Shown: in pieces, positions 19,291 to 31,309 of the stretch
Numbering within the stretch: position 1 is the stretch's first letter
Layout: every line of letters starts with the position of its first letter
Assembly (NCBI RefSeq): GCF_000003605.2
Contig: NW_003107597.1
Span: 38,949 to 102,948, forward strand
DNA: 64,000 bases
Source of the DNA: Saccoglossus kowalevskii
Lineage: Eukaryota > Hemichordata > Enteropneusta > Harrimaniidae
Reading direction: 5' to 3'
The notes under the pieces: model-generated
Databases searched by the model: none
The model's input: only the letters and a program-made list of their open reading frames with translations
Told to the model about the DNA's origin: nothing
Made by a program: the position numbers and the translations under genes

Positions 19291-21660
19291 CTAATAATCT
19301 CTATGTTTACACTTGTTTGAGCAAGAAGGAACAATACTTGTAATCTGCTTACCAGAAATCAGTCCCACTTCGTATGGTACTTTGTGTGCATATTTCCCAG
19401 AGTCGAAATTGTCTGAGATGACCATTGTTAAGGCCAAATGTCCTCTAAAGCTGTCAACCGAATTGGACCATTCCATCAATTTTCAGTGTTTACAAGCTCT
19501 TTAAAAGTCATCCACCTTTGTTGCATTGTCCAATGGATTATATCTGAAGTAGATGTCATTAGACCTGATTTCTTTGAGTCTGTTTTCAACAAATACTGAC
19601 AGCACTTTCTTAGATTTTATCTAGCTAAATACACACTGAGAGTCTGGCCATATAATCCGCTTTGTGACTGATAGTTGGAGTTTTCACAAAGTTTAGACTT
19701 CGTACGCCAATCTGGGGGCCAAGACGAGACTTTGAAAACACCAACTTCACCTTACACGAGTCTTCAGTAACACTACGTAAGTAAACAGTTGCTGCATACG
19801 CTCGCGCCAATGAATCACAGAAGGCAATAAGCTGGTAACTAAATTCTTTACAGGATACGGTTTACAAGTTATTGCTTGCAGTACTTCTCTCTTGGCTGAA
19901 ACACAAGAATATTTGTCCATGTTAAGTACATTATTTCTTAAGGAGTCTTTAATAGTATCTCAGGATATGCCTACAACTGTGATTACCTTTATCGGCACAA
20001 TTATGTTGAGGAATGTGGTCCAAGAATTTGTGCGAGTTCGATGCCCAGAAGCAGAGATTCATAGATGCAGTATTAGACATGGCTTTTTAATCATTATAAA
20101 GGTTGAGGGCTTCTTCGAGAGATTGGCATCCAGTAAATACGTTATCCACATATATATTATTTACTAACTTCAATGCATTAAAATGATGTGTTATACTAGT
20201 ATCAGGGGGGAATTCTTTTCGCTGGGGTTCTCCACACGTGTCAGGGGGGAATCTCGTCTCGTCTCTATATCTCGTCCCCTTGAGGTGCGGGATAGGGAAA
20301 GTCACTTGAGCTTTACAGTCAAATAAGACACACACAACAAAATACGTTTCAACTCTCGTCTTAGTCGGTCAATCGAGCACTCTATAAGACACAGCGCCCT
20401 GGGGAGAAATCCCCAAGACTATCGCAAGGCTGGCCCAAGACTAGCCCAAGACTCTCCAGGACTGGACTGCGTCTGTCGTGCTGTACTCGCCAAGACCAAC
20501 TAAAACAACTTTATTCATTTTCAAAACTCTAACCAATTACAAAGCAGAAAAAAGACTCTAGGGCGTAACCTTCGATCATAAGGCCAATCACACTAAGTAC
20601 TGAATACGTCATATCCTATTGATTAATCGTTCACTACATTAATAACTACGAATACCAACTGTCAGAAATAGTAGTCCGAATAGCGACGGTTATCTCGTAA
20701 TTAGTTCCAAATCACTGAGTTAAGTTCCGTCCAGGACCTCGCCTGCCTAAACGATGACAGACATAACACAGCCATTCGCTAATAATCAGCTAATTAAGTC
20801 GATCAACAGATACGCAAAAACAAATTCATCATACTAGCACCCAGTAGGAAGGGGCTAGATATTATGCCAAATAGAACTCGACAGAAACGGTATACCTGTA
20901 CATTACCTTCCAACTTTTGACTGGTGTTGTTCTTTAACTAGAAAAAAATTAGTCACATCTATATCTGGCATTTGCAGACTTAATTGACAAAAATGCTTTC
21001 ACAATCCTTGCTACCAGGACAACTTTATGAATCTGGAATCGTAATAGAAGACCACAGAGATTTTCTAAAATTATAGGCCTTTGATATATTTAGGCGTTTG
21101 TCACTCGTTCTGGTCATGCATCATATACAATTTTAACTTTTTTTGTTTCTTTAGCCTGGAGTGAAAACAGGGTGGTGAGGAATGTAGTGCTTCCTTGTAC
21201 GTCCTTCAATGTTTGGTGGTACTGATTCAATTATTCCTCTCTTTTCTTCCTCTCTAATAATTTACTTATATTTCTTTAAAAGTTTCGGGATAATTGACTT
21301 GAAATGTATGTTAAGTTGTAATTGTCTGGCAGTTCTGTATTTCTATGGTCATTTAACTTAGTATCTTCCTTCTTCTAGCTTTACTGTTTTTTGAAGTCTT
21401 GAAGTGCCCTATCATCATCTGATCTTTCAAAGTAGCCAGTTATACAAATAGTCTCCTGTTTTCAGTATTGCTCCAGATTGAGTTTACTAAGAGGGTGGAT
21501 CCGATTTAGTGAGTATCAAAGATTTAGGTTTCAGTTGGTTACCTAGTGTAAGTATTCACATGCTTGGTTCAGTAGTGAGTTCTGAATCTTGAATCTACCA
21601 TTACACGTATGCTGCCATCAATGGTATCTATTATTGTTATGAATCCGCAACTAGAAAACT
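19290..21660 (-). mobile_element. BEL/Pao LTR-retrotransposon fossil, broken, with a later insertion
   Basis: Minus-strand pieces of a BEL/Pao polyprotein. From the 5' side of the element: a segment before the reverse transcriptase (about 21250-21500, DDRALQDFKKTVKLEEGRY), start of the reverse transcriptase (about 21160-21250, HYIPHHPVF), a further RT part (about 20850-21060), the catalytic-region signature NNIYVDNVFTG (about 20110-20160) and downstream RNase H/integrase-side sequence (ARAYAATVYLRS near 19770, then about 19300-19480). The LTRs were not identified, so the outer ends are approximate. The copy carries many breaks and is clearly old. Positions 20200-20830 are a separate insertion. 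Confidence 0.85.
20200..20830. mobile_element. 631-bp unidentified insertion within the BEL/Pao fossil
   Basis: The RT sequence of the host fossil is interrupted exactly here, and ATACTAG occurs at both borders (20193-20199 and 20831-20837), consistent with a 7-bp target duplication. The insert starts TATCAGGGGGGAATTC and ends AACAAATTCATC; a second CAGGGGGGAATCTCGTCTCG lies near 20242. A minus-strand AATAAA lies near 20508-20515. No TG...CA ends or clear terminal inverted repeat were seen, so neither an LTR nor a classical DNA transposon is proven. Confidence 0.6.
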
Positions 21661-23699
21661 AACAAATGAAACATAGAGGGCGTCACATTGTAAAAAGATA
21701 CATACACGATCCAGCTATACAATATTTTTAGTATGCATTTGTCCAAAGTTAATATACAGAGAAGGCATTTGTATTCCCAAATGTAAATTCATCCAAACGC
21801 AACAAACAACTTACCAACGTCGTCCTATAAAAATACACTAGTGAGAGTATTCACTATTGTCATATCACGTCGACTCGGTGAGTAATTGTCACACCGGGAA
21901 GACAAATAACCCCCAAATTGCAGTAAATAATGTTTTAATTTATGTAGCTGCTAAAATTGGGTTTTGTGTCAAAATGGCCAGCAGTGGGACAAAACAATTA
22001 GCTCTCTTTTTATGCAACAATATTTTTGTACTGATAGTGATTTGTGTACAGACTGTTTATTTTTATTTTTATTTTTACAGGAAATGTGGTTGGTGATCAC
22101 ACCAGTACTATAAATCACATAATATTACAGTACAGTCCTCGTTATCTAAAGTATCAGCATGGAGTTAAACACAATAATAGCAGCATGACGTCAAGGTGAG
22201 ACGACCAGGTGCATGCAATTATGGTCTGCCTGATGTTTCACCAAAAAACGCAAGAAAGGAAATTGGTTCTCAATGGAAATAATGGTCACTAAATGTTGTC
22301 GTTCTGAACATTAGACTGTCACAGTTCATTGGAAATCTAATCGCCTGTAATAGAATTACGTCGTGTATTAGTATTATCTTCCTGTAGATCAGAATGCTAG
22401 AGACGATGAGATATATTTATCTGCTCTATGTCAGAGAGCCAGTCTTATACAAAATGAGAGCATAAAGGTTGTAATTGATACAGCCATGCGTGACAATAAG
22501 ACTACCATCAACACGCAAATATCTGAAAAGTCTGTGTGACTTAATATGACCTGCTTTTTTTTTAAGGTTTCCAAATAGTCACTTGAGAATAGGTTTAAGA
22601 AGGTTTGGTCCAAGTTAAACATTATATATCATCTTCATCGTATTTCTATTATTTTAGATTCATGCTACTTAGTACTAAAAAATGAAAAAAATATTGGGAT
22701 AACTGAACAATGTTTTAGAAAATAAAGGTCCAAATGGCCTTGAAAATGGCAAACGAAAAATGTGTAACATTTTAGGAGCATTACGCCAAAGTGAGACTAC
22801 TTGTAACATGACACGGTCTGTCTAATGGCCCTCGCCAAACTCAGTATACTATTCCCCAGGTTTGTACTGGAAAACAGAGTAGATTAAAAATGATCGATAA
22901 TGAATTACACCAATTCGCACCTATTTTACCCTCATTATGCTGGTATTACATACTATAAATTTAGACTGCAATCCAGCATATAATTGTATATAATTTGCAT
23001 AACATTTGTAATTGGTGTGAAAATGCATGACAATAAAAGAACCAGGCTCGCGTGAAAGTCTATAGACCGCCCCTACAAATGTTCTATTGCTTTTTTAATT
23101 ATACTTGCTTGTCGCCATTGAATATATCTAATTTATTGAGAATCAACTCAAAATCAGCTGCTTTGATACCATACATTTCTAAAAAGCTGCTTCCATGTCA
23201 AATTCACAACGTTTTTAAGGCCTGCCTCATGATTAAAAACTTAAAATGATCATTACCACTAGCTTCTGCCAGACAATACTATTTTCTGAGCCTAATAATT
23301 GGCACGCATGGTTATATCATTTATAACCTCAACGATATGATGGCTGGTTATCTAAAATTCTAGTATGTGAGTACATTGATAATAACAACTGCATTTATGA
23401 AGTTGTGATATTAGCAACAAGGTCTAATTAGCTTCCTATGCCACATTAAAAAAGTATGATCTTGTATAATTTAGTATCGTTCATTATTCTAGCTTTCTCC
23501 TCTCAAGGAATATAATAAGAGATGAGTGAACGATGGTGTACTGAATAAGTTTTGGATTGAGCATCAGCAGACTGGAACATGCATCCATGTGTCTCACCTC
23601 AACATAGTTGATGACATATAATCTGTAATTTAAACTGCATTATGTGCTGCTGTATGGCCTTCCATGCTTCAGATCCCAGAAAAAATCAAAAATATTCAA
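21661..23699. other. No recognisable gene or element
   Basis: AT-rich intergenic sequence. A short open frame ending near 22096 (KMASSGTKQLALFLCNNIFV and on) has a hydrophobic signal-like stretch but no other support. Confidence 0.5.
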
Positions 23700-24116
23700 T
23701 AGTTTTCTCGATATGTGTCAGATAGACACACCTTTACACGTGCATAACCTCTACAATTGTACTTTATATACATATTCTCTTCAACCAGCTTTATACAATT
23801 TCTAGTACTAATGGCAATACCAGCGATAAAAGCTCCAATACTAACAATAAGAGTACTTCTAAATAAAATTTGCGAGCTGGTATCCACTATTTCTTTCTCT
23901 ACTCTAGGTTCATGTCTTCAGGAAGATAATAATATGCAACGTGATCTGGCGTTAGGCATCAGACAAACCAGGTCATGCATCAAATTGTCTATTATTGATG
24001 TCATGGCTTTAAAATTGCTTACCTCTACAGTGGGAACTAGGGCAAATGAGTATTTGCAGGCCATTTTCCAGAACATTTCATTTTGTTTTTTGGAAATTTG
24101 GTCAGTGATCCAGTAA
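23700..24116. repeat. Diverged local duplication, copy 1
   Basis: This resembles 24300-24600, offset about 555 bp. Shared landmarks in order: GATAATAATATGCAAC(A/G)TGAT, AATACTAACAATAAGAG against AATGCTAACAATGCGAT, and CTACAG(T/C)GG(G/T)AACTA. Minus-strand frames in both copies read similarly (STLIVSIGAFIAGIA here, NNRIVSIGHFVAGSV there), hinting at a once-coding segment of unknown family. Confidence 0.6.
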
Positions 24117-24299
24117 CATGAAATTATAAACAACATAAAGAAGACGTATAGTCTTCAATTCGACCAAACCTACATACACAGTTAAACAACTTTTTTCGAC
24201 AAGAACACACTTTTGACATAATTAGATCTCGATCAATAACCTAAAAATAAGGGTGATTATAATGTAAGTCAGACAGAGCTTCGCGTGTGTTTGTGTCAT

Positions 24300-24600
24300 A
24301 GCACGCATATCAATGTCTAAGCTTCACGATCGTACTTTGTATAATGCTGGCTGTTTGAAGTAGAGCATATGAATACACTACCAGCAACAAAATGTCCAAT
24401 GCTAACAATGCGATTATTAAATAATTGTTGAATAGCATCAATTCTCACTAGACGTTTATTATTTACTATTGCTGCTTTCTATCTCCAAGATGATAATAAT
24501 ATGCAACATGATTCTATTTTAAATGATTAGTTATTTACGAAACTGTAATAGTCTAATGTTTACAACTACAGCGGTAACTACTGTAAACCCATCCCTATTC
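24300..24600. repeat. Diverged local duplication, copy 2
   Basis: Partner of 23700-24116, in the same orientation. The minus-strand reading frame is interrupted, so this copy is not coding. Confidence 0.6.
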
Positions 24601-25616
24601 TTCTCATTACATCCTGTCTATAGTCTTGATGAATTAGCGCATACGTGTATGTATCTGGTTATGGGTTTTAAAATCGTTTGATACTAATACATTGGACGAT
24701 GCTGTTTGCATTGTACAAACTATTATTATATAATTTATGATACGGTTTTGATCAACATCCAAAATGCTCTTTCTATGTACCGGGCATCATCAGTGTAGAA
24801 ATGGTTGACATTGTTTTTCAAAATACCACAATGCTTGACAAAATACCACAATGGCGACATTGTCCGGGTAAGGTGTTTTATGAATTTGTTTATTAATACG
24901 TAACACAGCTGTCATTTTACTTCTGTTTCTATTGAATTTGGATTCTCATTGTATTTTCATAGCAAGCTGATGAGCTCCCTACTTATTTGTTTCAACTGAA
25001 AGTGAAGTTGTACCTTTGTCACACAAACACAATATTGACATATTTATGTGTAATCAAAAAAGCTGATTTTATGGTATGGTAGAGAACCTGAATATGATGT
25101 CTTTCATTTTTTCTTCGTCAAATGTACCATGTATATACTTGACCATTAGTTTATTCTTGTGTCCTATGTTGTATTGTGGGGATTAGCGTTTGTCATACTG
25201 TCATGAAAGCCAAGTTATCTTGTGGTTGTATATGATCGTAACATTTAAATCACCCTGATCGTACTTTGTCTAAAGTAAAATAAACTGAGTGTGCTGCAGT
25301 AGAAGGGAGGCAAACTCGCTACACCCATTCTTTCACAAATCTTTTAATATTTATAACTAAACACATTCTGTTACATATGTTTATACCTGTTGTAATGACA
25401 TTTTAATGGAAAGTACGTGAGAGAACACAATGGATGTGGTGAGACTGTTTTCCCCCATGGAATGATCTTTTATATTTTAGTCAAAAATTCTTTAAATTCC
25501 TTAATTAAGAAAATAAATAAAAGGTAGCATATACGAGCACAGACTGTTAACAAAAGGAAGAGCAATCACACTATCGTGGTAGACCTTTCAACACAGACAC
25601 ATGCTATGTTTTCCAT
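24601..25616. other. No recognisable gene or element
   Basis: Intergenic sequence up to the first assembly gap. A doublet of AAAATACCACAATG occurs at about 24820-24855. Confidence 0.55.
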
Positions 25617-25666
25617 NNNNNNNNNNNNNNNNNNNNNNNNNNNNNNNNNNNNNNNNNNNNNNNNNN
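25617..25666. other. Assembly gap (50 N)
   Basis: A run of 50 N, a size that looks like a placeholder; the true length is unknown. Confidence 0.99.
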
Positions 25667-25807
25667 GGTGTAGTGAATTGCCTGTTAAAAAGCTGCACTT
25701 TCCTTTAGTCTGCCTTATATCTTAGACAATTTGCAGGGAGAAAGATTTATGGTAATTTGATACGACATATGTATTTGACTTTTGATGTAATGGCATTTCC
25801 TCTCTAG

Positions 25808-25987
25808 GTTAGATTAAGTTTGGCATCATTCAGACATACTACTATTACAGGTACCCTGTTGTTATGTATGTAGCATCGTTTATAACATCCATTGTTGTAC
25901 TTAGTACAATGCATGGTGTGCATAACAATGAGACAACAGGGTACCCACAATAGTACGCATGAATGGTGCCTCTCCAAATAATCTAAC
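25808..25987. mobile_element. Palindromic MITE A
   Basis: The ends GTTAGATTA (25808) and TAATCTAAC (25979-25987) are inverted copies, and the match continues inwards: TGGCATCATTCAGACATACT against GTACGCATGAATGGTGCC, and GGTACCCTGTTGTTATG against CATAACAATGAGACAACAGG. At 180 bp with little loop it is a typical short fold-back MITE. It abuts MITE B. Confidence 0.8.
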
Positions 25988-26267
25988 GTTAATGCACTTT
26001 CACGGTGGATTCCATTAATTTATGGGTAGGCGTACGATGAATGCCATATTCAGAATCCAGAGACAAAGCTTCTCGAACATCTGAAGTAATTTATTTAATT
26101 GACACAACTCGTACAAATCACTGTAACGATGCTGATTATATGAACGGTAATCAATAATTATATTAATATTCTGGACATAATATCATTATTGTCGACAACC
26201 TGAGAGCGTAATGATTCGTACGCCTAACCCTATATTAATGGAATCGACTGGTAAAGTGCATTAACGT
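25986..26267. mobile_element. Palindromic MITE B
   Basis: The ends ACGTTAATGCACTTTCAC (25986) and GTAAAGTGCATTAACGT (ending 26267) are inverted copies, and the match runs inwards about 50 bp (GGATTCCATTAATTTATGGG against CCTATATTAATGGAATCGAC; GGCGTACGA against TTCGTACGCC). The inner 180 bp is AT-rich and unrelated. No coding capacity. Confidence 0.82.
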
Positions 26268-26581
26268 CAGATTTGACAGCCAAAAGCAGTATGTGATGCG
26301 GTTGGTATTCCATTCATCCACTGCTGTTGATTTTAGCCATAATGTCAATAGTTTAAAAGGCTTTAATAAATTAAGTTTGAAATGTTTGAAGTGTCCGTGT
26401 ATACAATTTGCGTCATGGGTTAATACTTCTGTTCATCAGTTTCGGCTGTGTATCACTTCCCTGTTGGGCTTGGGGCCATGGCATTTGAAAACCGACAATT
26501 GTTGAAGACACACAGTCCGATTCGCATGGTTTCTCTAAAGCTAACCTTCCATGGCTATTCCCGAGCGTGATAGAAAAACAT
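26268..26581. other. Sequence between MITE B and the LINE
   Basis: Nothing recognisable. The 70-codon plus-strand open frame at 26293-26505 shows no family signature. Confidence 0.5.
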
Positions 26582-26754
26582 CCTTTTTTTATAATTTGTA
26601 GGTTTTTTATTGGGTACTTAATGAGTTACATTCCATAGAATTATAAAAAGTAACATAACTTCAAGTAGGTTCTTCCTGGTGAAAAATAAAAACACTTTGC
26701 TACAGTGAGCCTATCTCACAAAGGGCAGTAGAAGATTCCATTTTTTCAGATGTT

Positions 26755-29700
26755 TTACCATAGTGTTATTTTTTTGTGCAATAAACCTCTCAGACCGGTA
26801 TACTCTTTTGATATATAGAGTCTCATAAAGTTTGGTTTTTTTTCATTCATTTTGCAAAAATATATATGTTTTCTGACAAGCAGTGCAATGAAATTAACCG
26901 TTAATATTTCCTTTGGGTCGGAAAGGATCATACACAGTTTACTTGATATTTTTTGTAACTTTAACGGTTTCCCCAATAGAATAATAAGTCTCTCCATAGG
27001 GCTACTGTGAAATCACAATCATAGAATAAATGTTGAATATTCTCTATTTCTTTGTTACAAAAGGTGCACATCTGACCGGAGAACTTAACTGGATTAATCT
27101 TACGGAGTTTCTCATTTGTATAAATGATTCCGTGTAACAATTTAAATTGGAATTCTCTTAATTTACAATCTATTGACATTTTTAACATTAATTTATACAT
27201 GTGTTTCCATTCTAATAATTCTGGTTTCATTATAGCCTCCAGTGCTCTGTGACCTACCGGCGATGTGAACACTCTGTTTTTTAATTCCTCATTCAGATTT
27301 GATTTTGAAATGTCTTCCAATGGTGTATGAATTCCTGAGTTGGTTAAACATACCTTGTCTATCTCTTTTTCTTTTTGTTTCATATCACCTGGTATGGCGG
27401 CCACAAGGCCTAACCACTTTAGTTTTGTAATTAATGAAAAGTCGTCATTGGCCAAAGTTTCCCAAGGAATCAAATGTTTTCCATCAAACAGATCCGAAAT
27501 TCTATATATTCCCATTTGGGCACTCTCCTTATAATAAACTGATTTGCCACCTATTTTAATATTTCTGTTGTTCCAAATAATTTGGTCTGTATTAACATAC
27601 ACTTTCTTGGTTTCCCCCTCCCAGATCCTAAGAGGTTCCGAGAGGAAGTCAGAGCACCGAAGCGATAATGCTTCAAAATGATAATTACACTTAAAAATAA
27701 GATTGCCTCCCACCCAAGACAGTTGGTTTTCTATAAATTGCTTATATGAATGAGTCATGTTTGGCTGTATATACCTTTTGATCCATAGGATCCTCTGTTG
27801 CTTTCTTAAAATATGTAAATCAGGCATACTAATGCCTCCTTGGCCCACGCCCTCTATCATTGTTCTCCGTGCTATTTTATCCTTTCCTTCCCATATGAAG
27901 TTATAAATAATTCTACGTGCCTCTTGGATGATCTTATTTCCTATTGCACAGGCACCCACTATATAATTAAATTGTGAAATGCCGAATGTCTTAACAATTT
28001 GGACTTTCCCAAATAAGGATAAACGTCTTTTCTCCAAGGGTTAAGCGCACTTTTCAAGTTGTCCAAAGCTTTAATAGCATTCCTTCTCCCACACTCTTTC
28101 TGATTGCCGGAGAAGTAAATACCTACGATTTGATAGGGGACGTGGGCCACTTGACCCCGAACAGCTTTTCCTGTCTGTCTTTCCATTTGCCCAGCCAAAC
28201 TCCTTCTGACTTATTTCTATTTACTTTTAATCCTGAGCATTTATTGAAAATTATAAGCAACCCAATTAGTTCCCAGGCGGATTCCACATCTGACAGGAAG
28301 CATGACATATCATCTGCGAATGCCGCTTCCTTTACTTCTTTTCCCAAAACCCCAACACCCCTGATATCTTTATTAGACCTGATGGCCACCAGCAGGGTTT
28401 CTAAAACCAGAATAAAAAGCATGGGGGACAGGGGGTCTCCCTGTCGTACTCCCGTTGAATCTCAAAGTATCCTGTGCTATACCCTCTATTCATGACGCAG
28501 CATTCCACATTATTGTAGAGTGCTTTAATCCACTCATGGAACCGGGGTCCAAAGTAAAATTTTTCCAGCACTTTAAACATGAAAGCCCAGCTGATCGTAT
28601 CAAAAGCTTTTTCGAAATCTATGGCTATTAACAATGCTGCCGCCTTTGTCTGTTCTGTGAATTGATAAATTTCGTCTATAAGTCTCACTTAATCCTGTAT
28701 GTTACGACCCTTCACAAAAGCTGCCCGAGTTGCACCGATTAGGTCCGGGAGAACCTTTTCCAAACGCCCTGCGAGGGTCTTAGAAGCCATTTTTACATCA
28801 ACGTTCATCAGGGAAATCGGTCTCCAGTTTTTTAAAAAGAGTAATAGTACTTTGTCTTTGAGATGTGGAAAATTTGCCGTACTGAAAAGCGCAGTTTAAG
28901 GAATTTATGATGAGTTTGCCAGTAGGCCTTGTAAAATTCTATAGTCAACCCACCGTTGCCAGGGCTTTTATTATCTTTCATTTTTTGTAATGTTTCAAAA
29001 ACTTCCTTGGCGTTTAGTTGTCCCTCACAAATATCTATTTTGAAAGGCTTGGGGTCTCAAAATTATTTAAAAAGTTAATCATCTCAGTCTCGTTTAAATG
29101 CTCTTGAGAGTACAGTCTAGAGTAAAATGTTTTGATTTCCACTAAGATTTCCTGGGGTTTATCAATAATTTGTGTTTCCTTAATGGTAAGTTGTTTTATA
29201 CTTGACTTCTTTTATTCATCTTTTCTAGTCCCAAAACATATCTATTACATTTCATAATGTTCCTCTAACTTTAATTTGATTCCTCCATAATCGCATAGTT
29301 TTCATCAGTTGGCTTTTCGGAACACACTTGTTGGGCGTTTTGAACTTTTATTCCAAGGTTTTCTCTTTCCTGTTTAGATTATTTTACCTTTTCTTTACTA
29401 TACTTAATTGTAAATTCCCTATTTTTATATTTAATGAACTCCCATAATTTTTGTTTATCCTTTGTATCATTATGTTCTTGTTCCCAGCTTTTTATTTTGT
29501 CTTTAATCATTTTATCATAGTCTTTATCTTTTATGAGGGACGCATTAAATCTCCAATGGGAGGGTCCATGTTCTTGATGGTGTTTTTTCAAACTTAGTTT
29601 AACAGCTGAATGATCTGAATTCAGACCTGGGATTATGTCCACCTTATTTGTTATGTTTTGCAGGGTATCTGAGATGATAAAATAGTCTAGTCTGCTTTGT

Positions 29701-30262
29701 TGAATGAATGGCCGTTTTCTACGCCAAGTGAATCTTTTTTTGTTATCGTTCCGAATTCTCCAAATATCAATGAGGTCAAATTCTTCCACTATGGTCTCAA
29801 CAATTTCCACTGATTTTTTCCATGGTCTAAAGTTCCCTCCTGACCTGTCTAGGTTATTTACTGTAAAGTTTAAATCTCCGCCCCAGATGATTGTATCATC
29901 TGATTGTATCATCTGGGTCCAAGGCCTCCTCTGTTAAGTAATTTTTTAAGTCGTACAAGAATTGTTTATGTTGTGCCTCTCTATTTGGCGCATAAGTGTC
30001 TATTTTCATCATGACCAGTCTCCCCTCACTAACATTTTTAATAACGGTCAGAACCCCCCTGCTGGTAGTTGTCCCATGAGAAAAAAACATTTCCCTTTAA
30101 ATTGAGATTCCCAATAAATTTCATCCGCCTGGGTACTGTGGGTCTCCTGTAAATATACAATATCTATATTTGTTCCATTAATCAATTAGCTATTTTATTT
30201 CGCTTTTTATAGTCCCTCAGCCCTCTTGTGTTAAAAGTTAATAATGTTAAGTTAAGATCCAC
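26755..30262 (-). pseudogene. LINE ORF2: endonuclease-reverse transcriptase, broken
   Basis: Endonuclease part (about 30250-29560): TFNTRGLRDYKKRNK, YLQETHS, WGGDLNFTVNN, SRLDYFIIS and SDHSAV, the usual catalytic landmarks (N, E, D, D, SDH). Reverse transcriptase part (about 28900-28100): AIDFEKAFDTISW, then the catalytic AFADD at about 28320-28309, then SGLKVNRNKSEGVWLG. Thumb and C-terminal region (28037-26961, a 358-codon open frame): FGKVQIVKTF, GGISMPDLH, and CTFCNKEIENIQHLFYDC, the CCHC-type end motif. The last stretch down to 26755 is in another frame. Open segments overlap by tens of bases at frame changes near 29900, 28410, 28160, 28000 and 26980, and in-frame stops lie near 28690 and in the weakly open 28900-29380 region. 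Confidence 0.9.
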
Positions 30263-30559
30263 TTAAAGCAATAATGCATATAATGCATAATATCTTCACT
30301 TAAAGTTATATATTTGAAGCCTACCCAATTTTGTATAAAAAACAACAACAACAACAAACACACACAAAAAAAACAGATCATCGCTCATCAAAAGCCTAAA
30401 CACTTGTATCAACATCTTAGGCACTGCGACTCTGGACGGCGTCCAGGACAACATGAAAACGTTTATAAAAATCCCTACTCATAGAAATTATTTAACTCAC
30501 CTGCACTATGACCCCTTTCTACCCCTCAATGTGAACATATGAATAAGTAAATAATAAAT

Positions 30560-31246
30560 ACTCTGGCGTTATTTGAACGCTGGACACAATGTTAATTACA
30601 TCATGGTTACGAAAGTTTGTGATCCCCTGCGTTCAAATCCTTTACCGTTATTGTCTTCATGACGTCTTCGTACATAAATGTCGCCGGTACTCGCCACGCT
30701 ATGAAGCACTTTTTTTTCGGGTTTACACTCTGAAATTCCTTCTTGGCCGTCCACAGTCTCTTTCTTTCATTCAATACGTGTTTACTCACGTCGTCTGTGA
30801 CGTAGATTTCCCTGTCATGGAATGGATTTTCTCGGAGGCACTTCGGTGCAGCATAGAGGATTCTTCTAGCAATACTCGCGTGGACGTGGTTTCCCTGATT
30901 TGAGTGGACGCGCTGGTACTATGTGTACACGCTGTATGGCGACGTTCTCCTCAATCCCGCTTACTTGCATGTGTTTCAAAATAGATTCGCTAATGAAACG
31001 GGCGCACGATCGCTCCTTCTTTTCCATGTCTTCCTCAAAACCAAAGAAATTTAGGTTAATTTGCCTTCCTCTGTTCTCTAGATCGTCATTGTTCAGTTCT
31101 CCCATCCTCACTTTGTGCTCCAGTTCCTTCACTTTGTTTATCAGCCATTTGATCGATTCTGCCTCACGTGCTACGTTTTCTATCGTCTTTTCAACTTCAT
31201 CTACACGGTCGCCCACTTGATTCAATGACATTTCCATGTCTTCCAC
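30560..31246 (-). pseudogene. LINE ORF1: coiled coil plus RRM-like RNA-binding protein
   Basis: The reading frame starting with ATG at 31246 encodes a coiled coil (DRVDEVEKTIENVAREAESI, WLINKVKELEHKV), then the signature DLENRGRQINLNFFGFEED, typical of L1 ORF1 proteins at the start of the RRM domain, then IQRVHIVPARPLKSGKPRP. A frame change near 30870 is followed by DVSKHVLNERKRLWTAKK and similar C-terminal sequence down to about 30600. The protein coats LINE RNA as a trimer in known families; here the gene is broken. Confidence 0.82.
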
Positions 31247-31300
31247 TTCACACCTGTACTATACCAATTACGGTAATATTACGTTGCGTGTGACAATCGG
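31245..31300 (+). repeat. 55-bp repeat, inverted copy at 36300-36355
   Basis: CACACCTG(T/C)ACTA followed by AATTACGGTAATATTACG and TTGCGTGTGACA appears here on the plus strand and at 36300-36355 on the minus strand, nearly identical. Translation in one frame gives NYGNITLRVT in both. It lies at the border between the LINE 5' end and the transposase-like relic, so it may belong to the relic's family. Confidence 0.75.
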
Positions 31301-31309
31301 ATGGTGATT

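Larger units (their letters stand above)
26582..31250 (-). mobile_element. L1/Tx1-like LINE, near full length, inactive
   Basis: A two-ORF non-LTR retrotransposon on the minus strand. From 5' to 3': ORF1 (about 31246-30560), spacer (about 30560-30270), ORF2 with endonuclease, reverse transcriptase and C-terminal cysteine motif (about 30262-26755), and a 3' UTR with AATAAA (minus strand, about 26604-26615) ending in a short A run at about 26584-26592. The two-ORF plan, AP-type endonuclease and CX2C...HX4C end place it in the L1/Tx1 group. Multiple frame changes and stops show it cannot move. Target-site duplications were not found. Confidence 0.9.
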
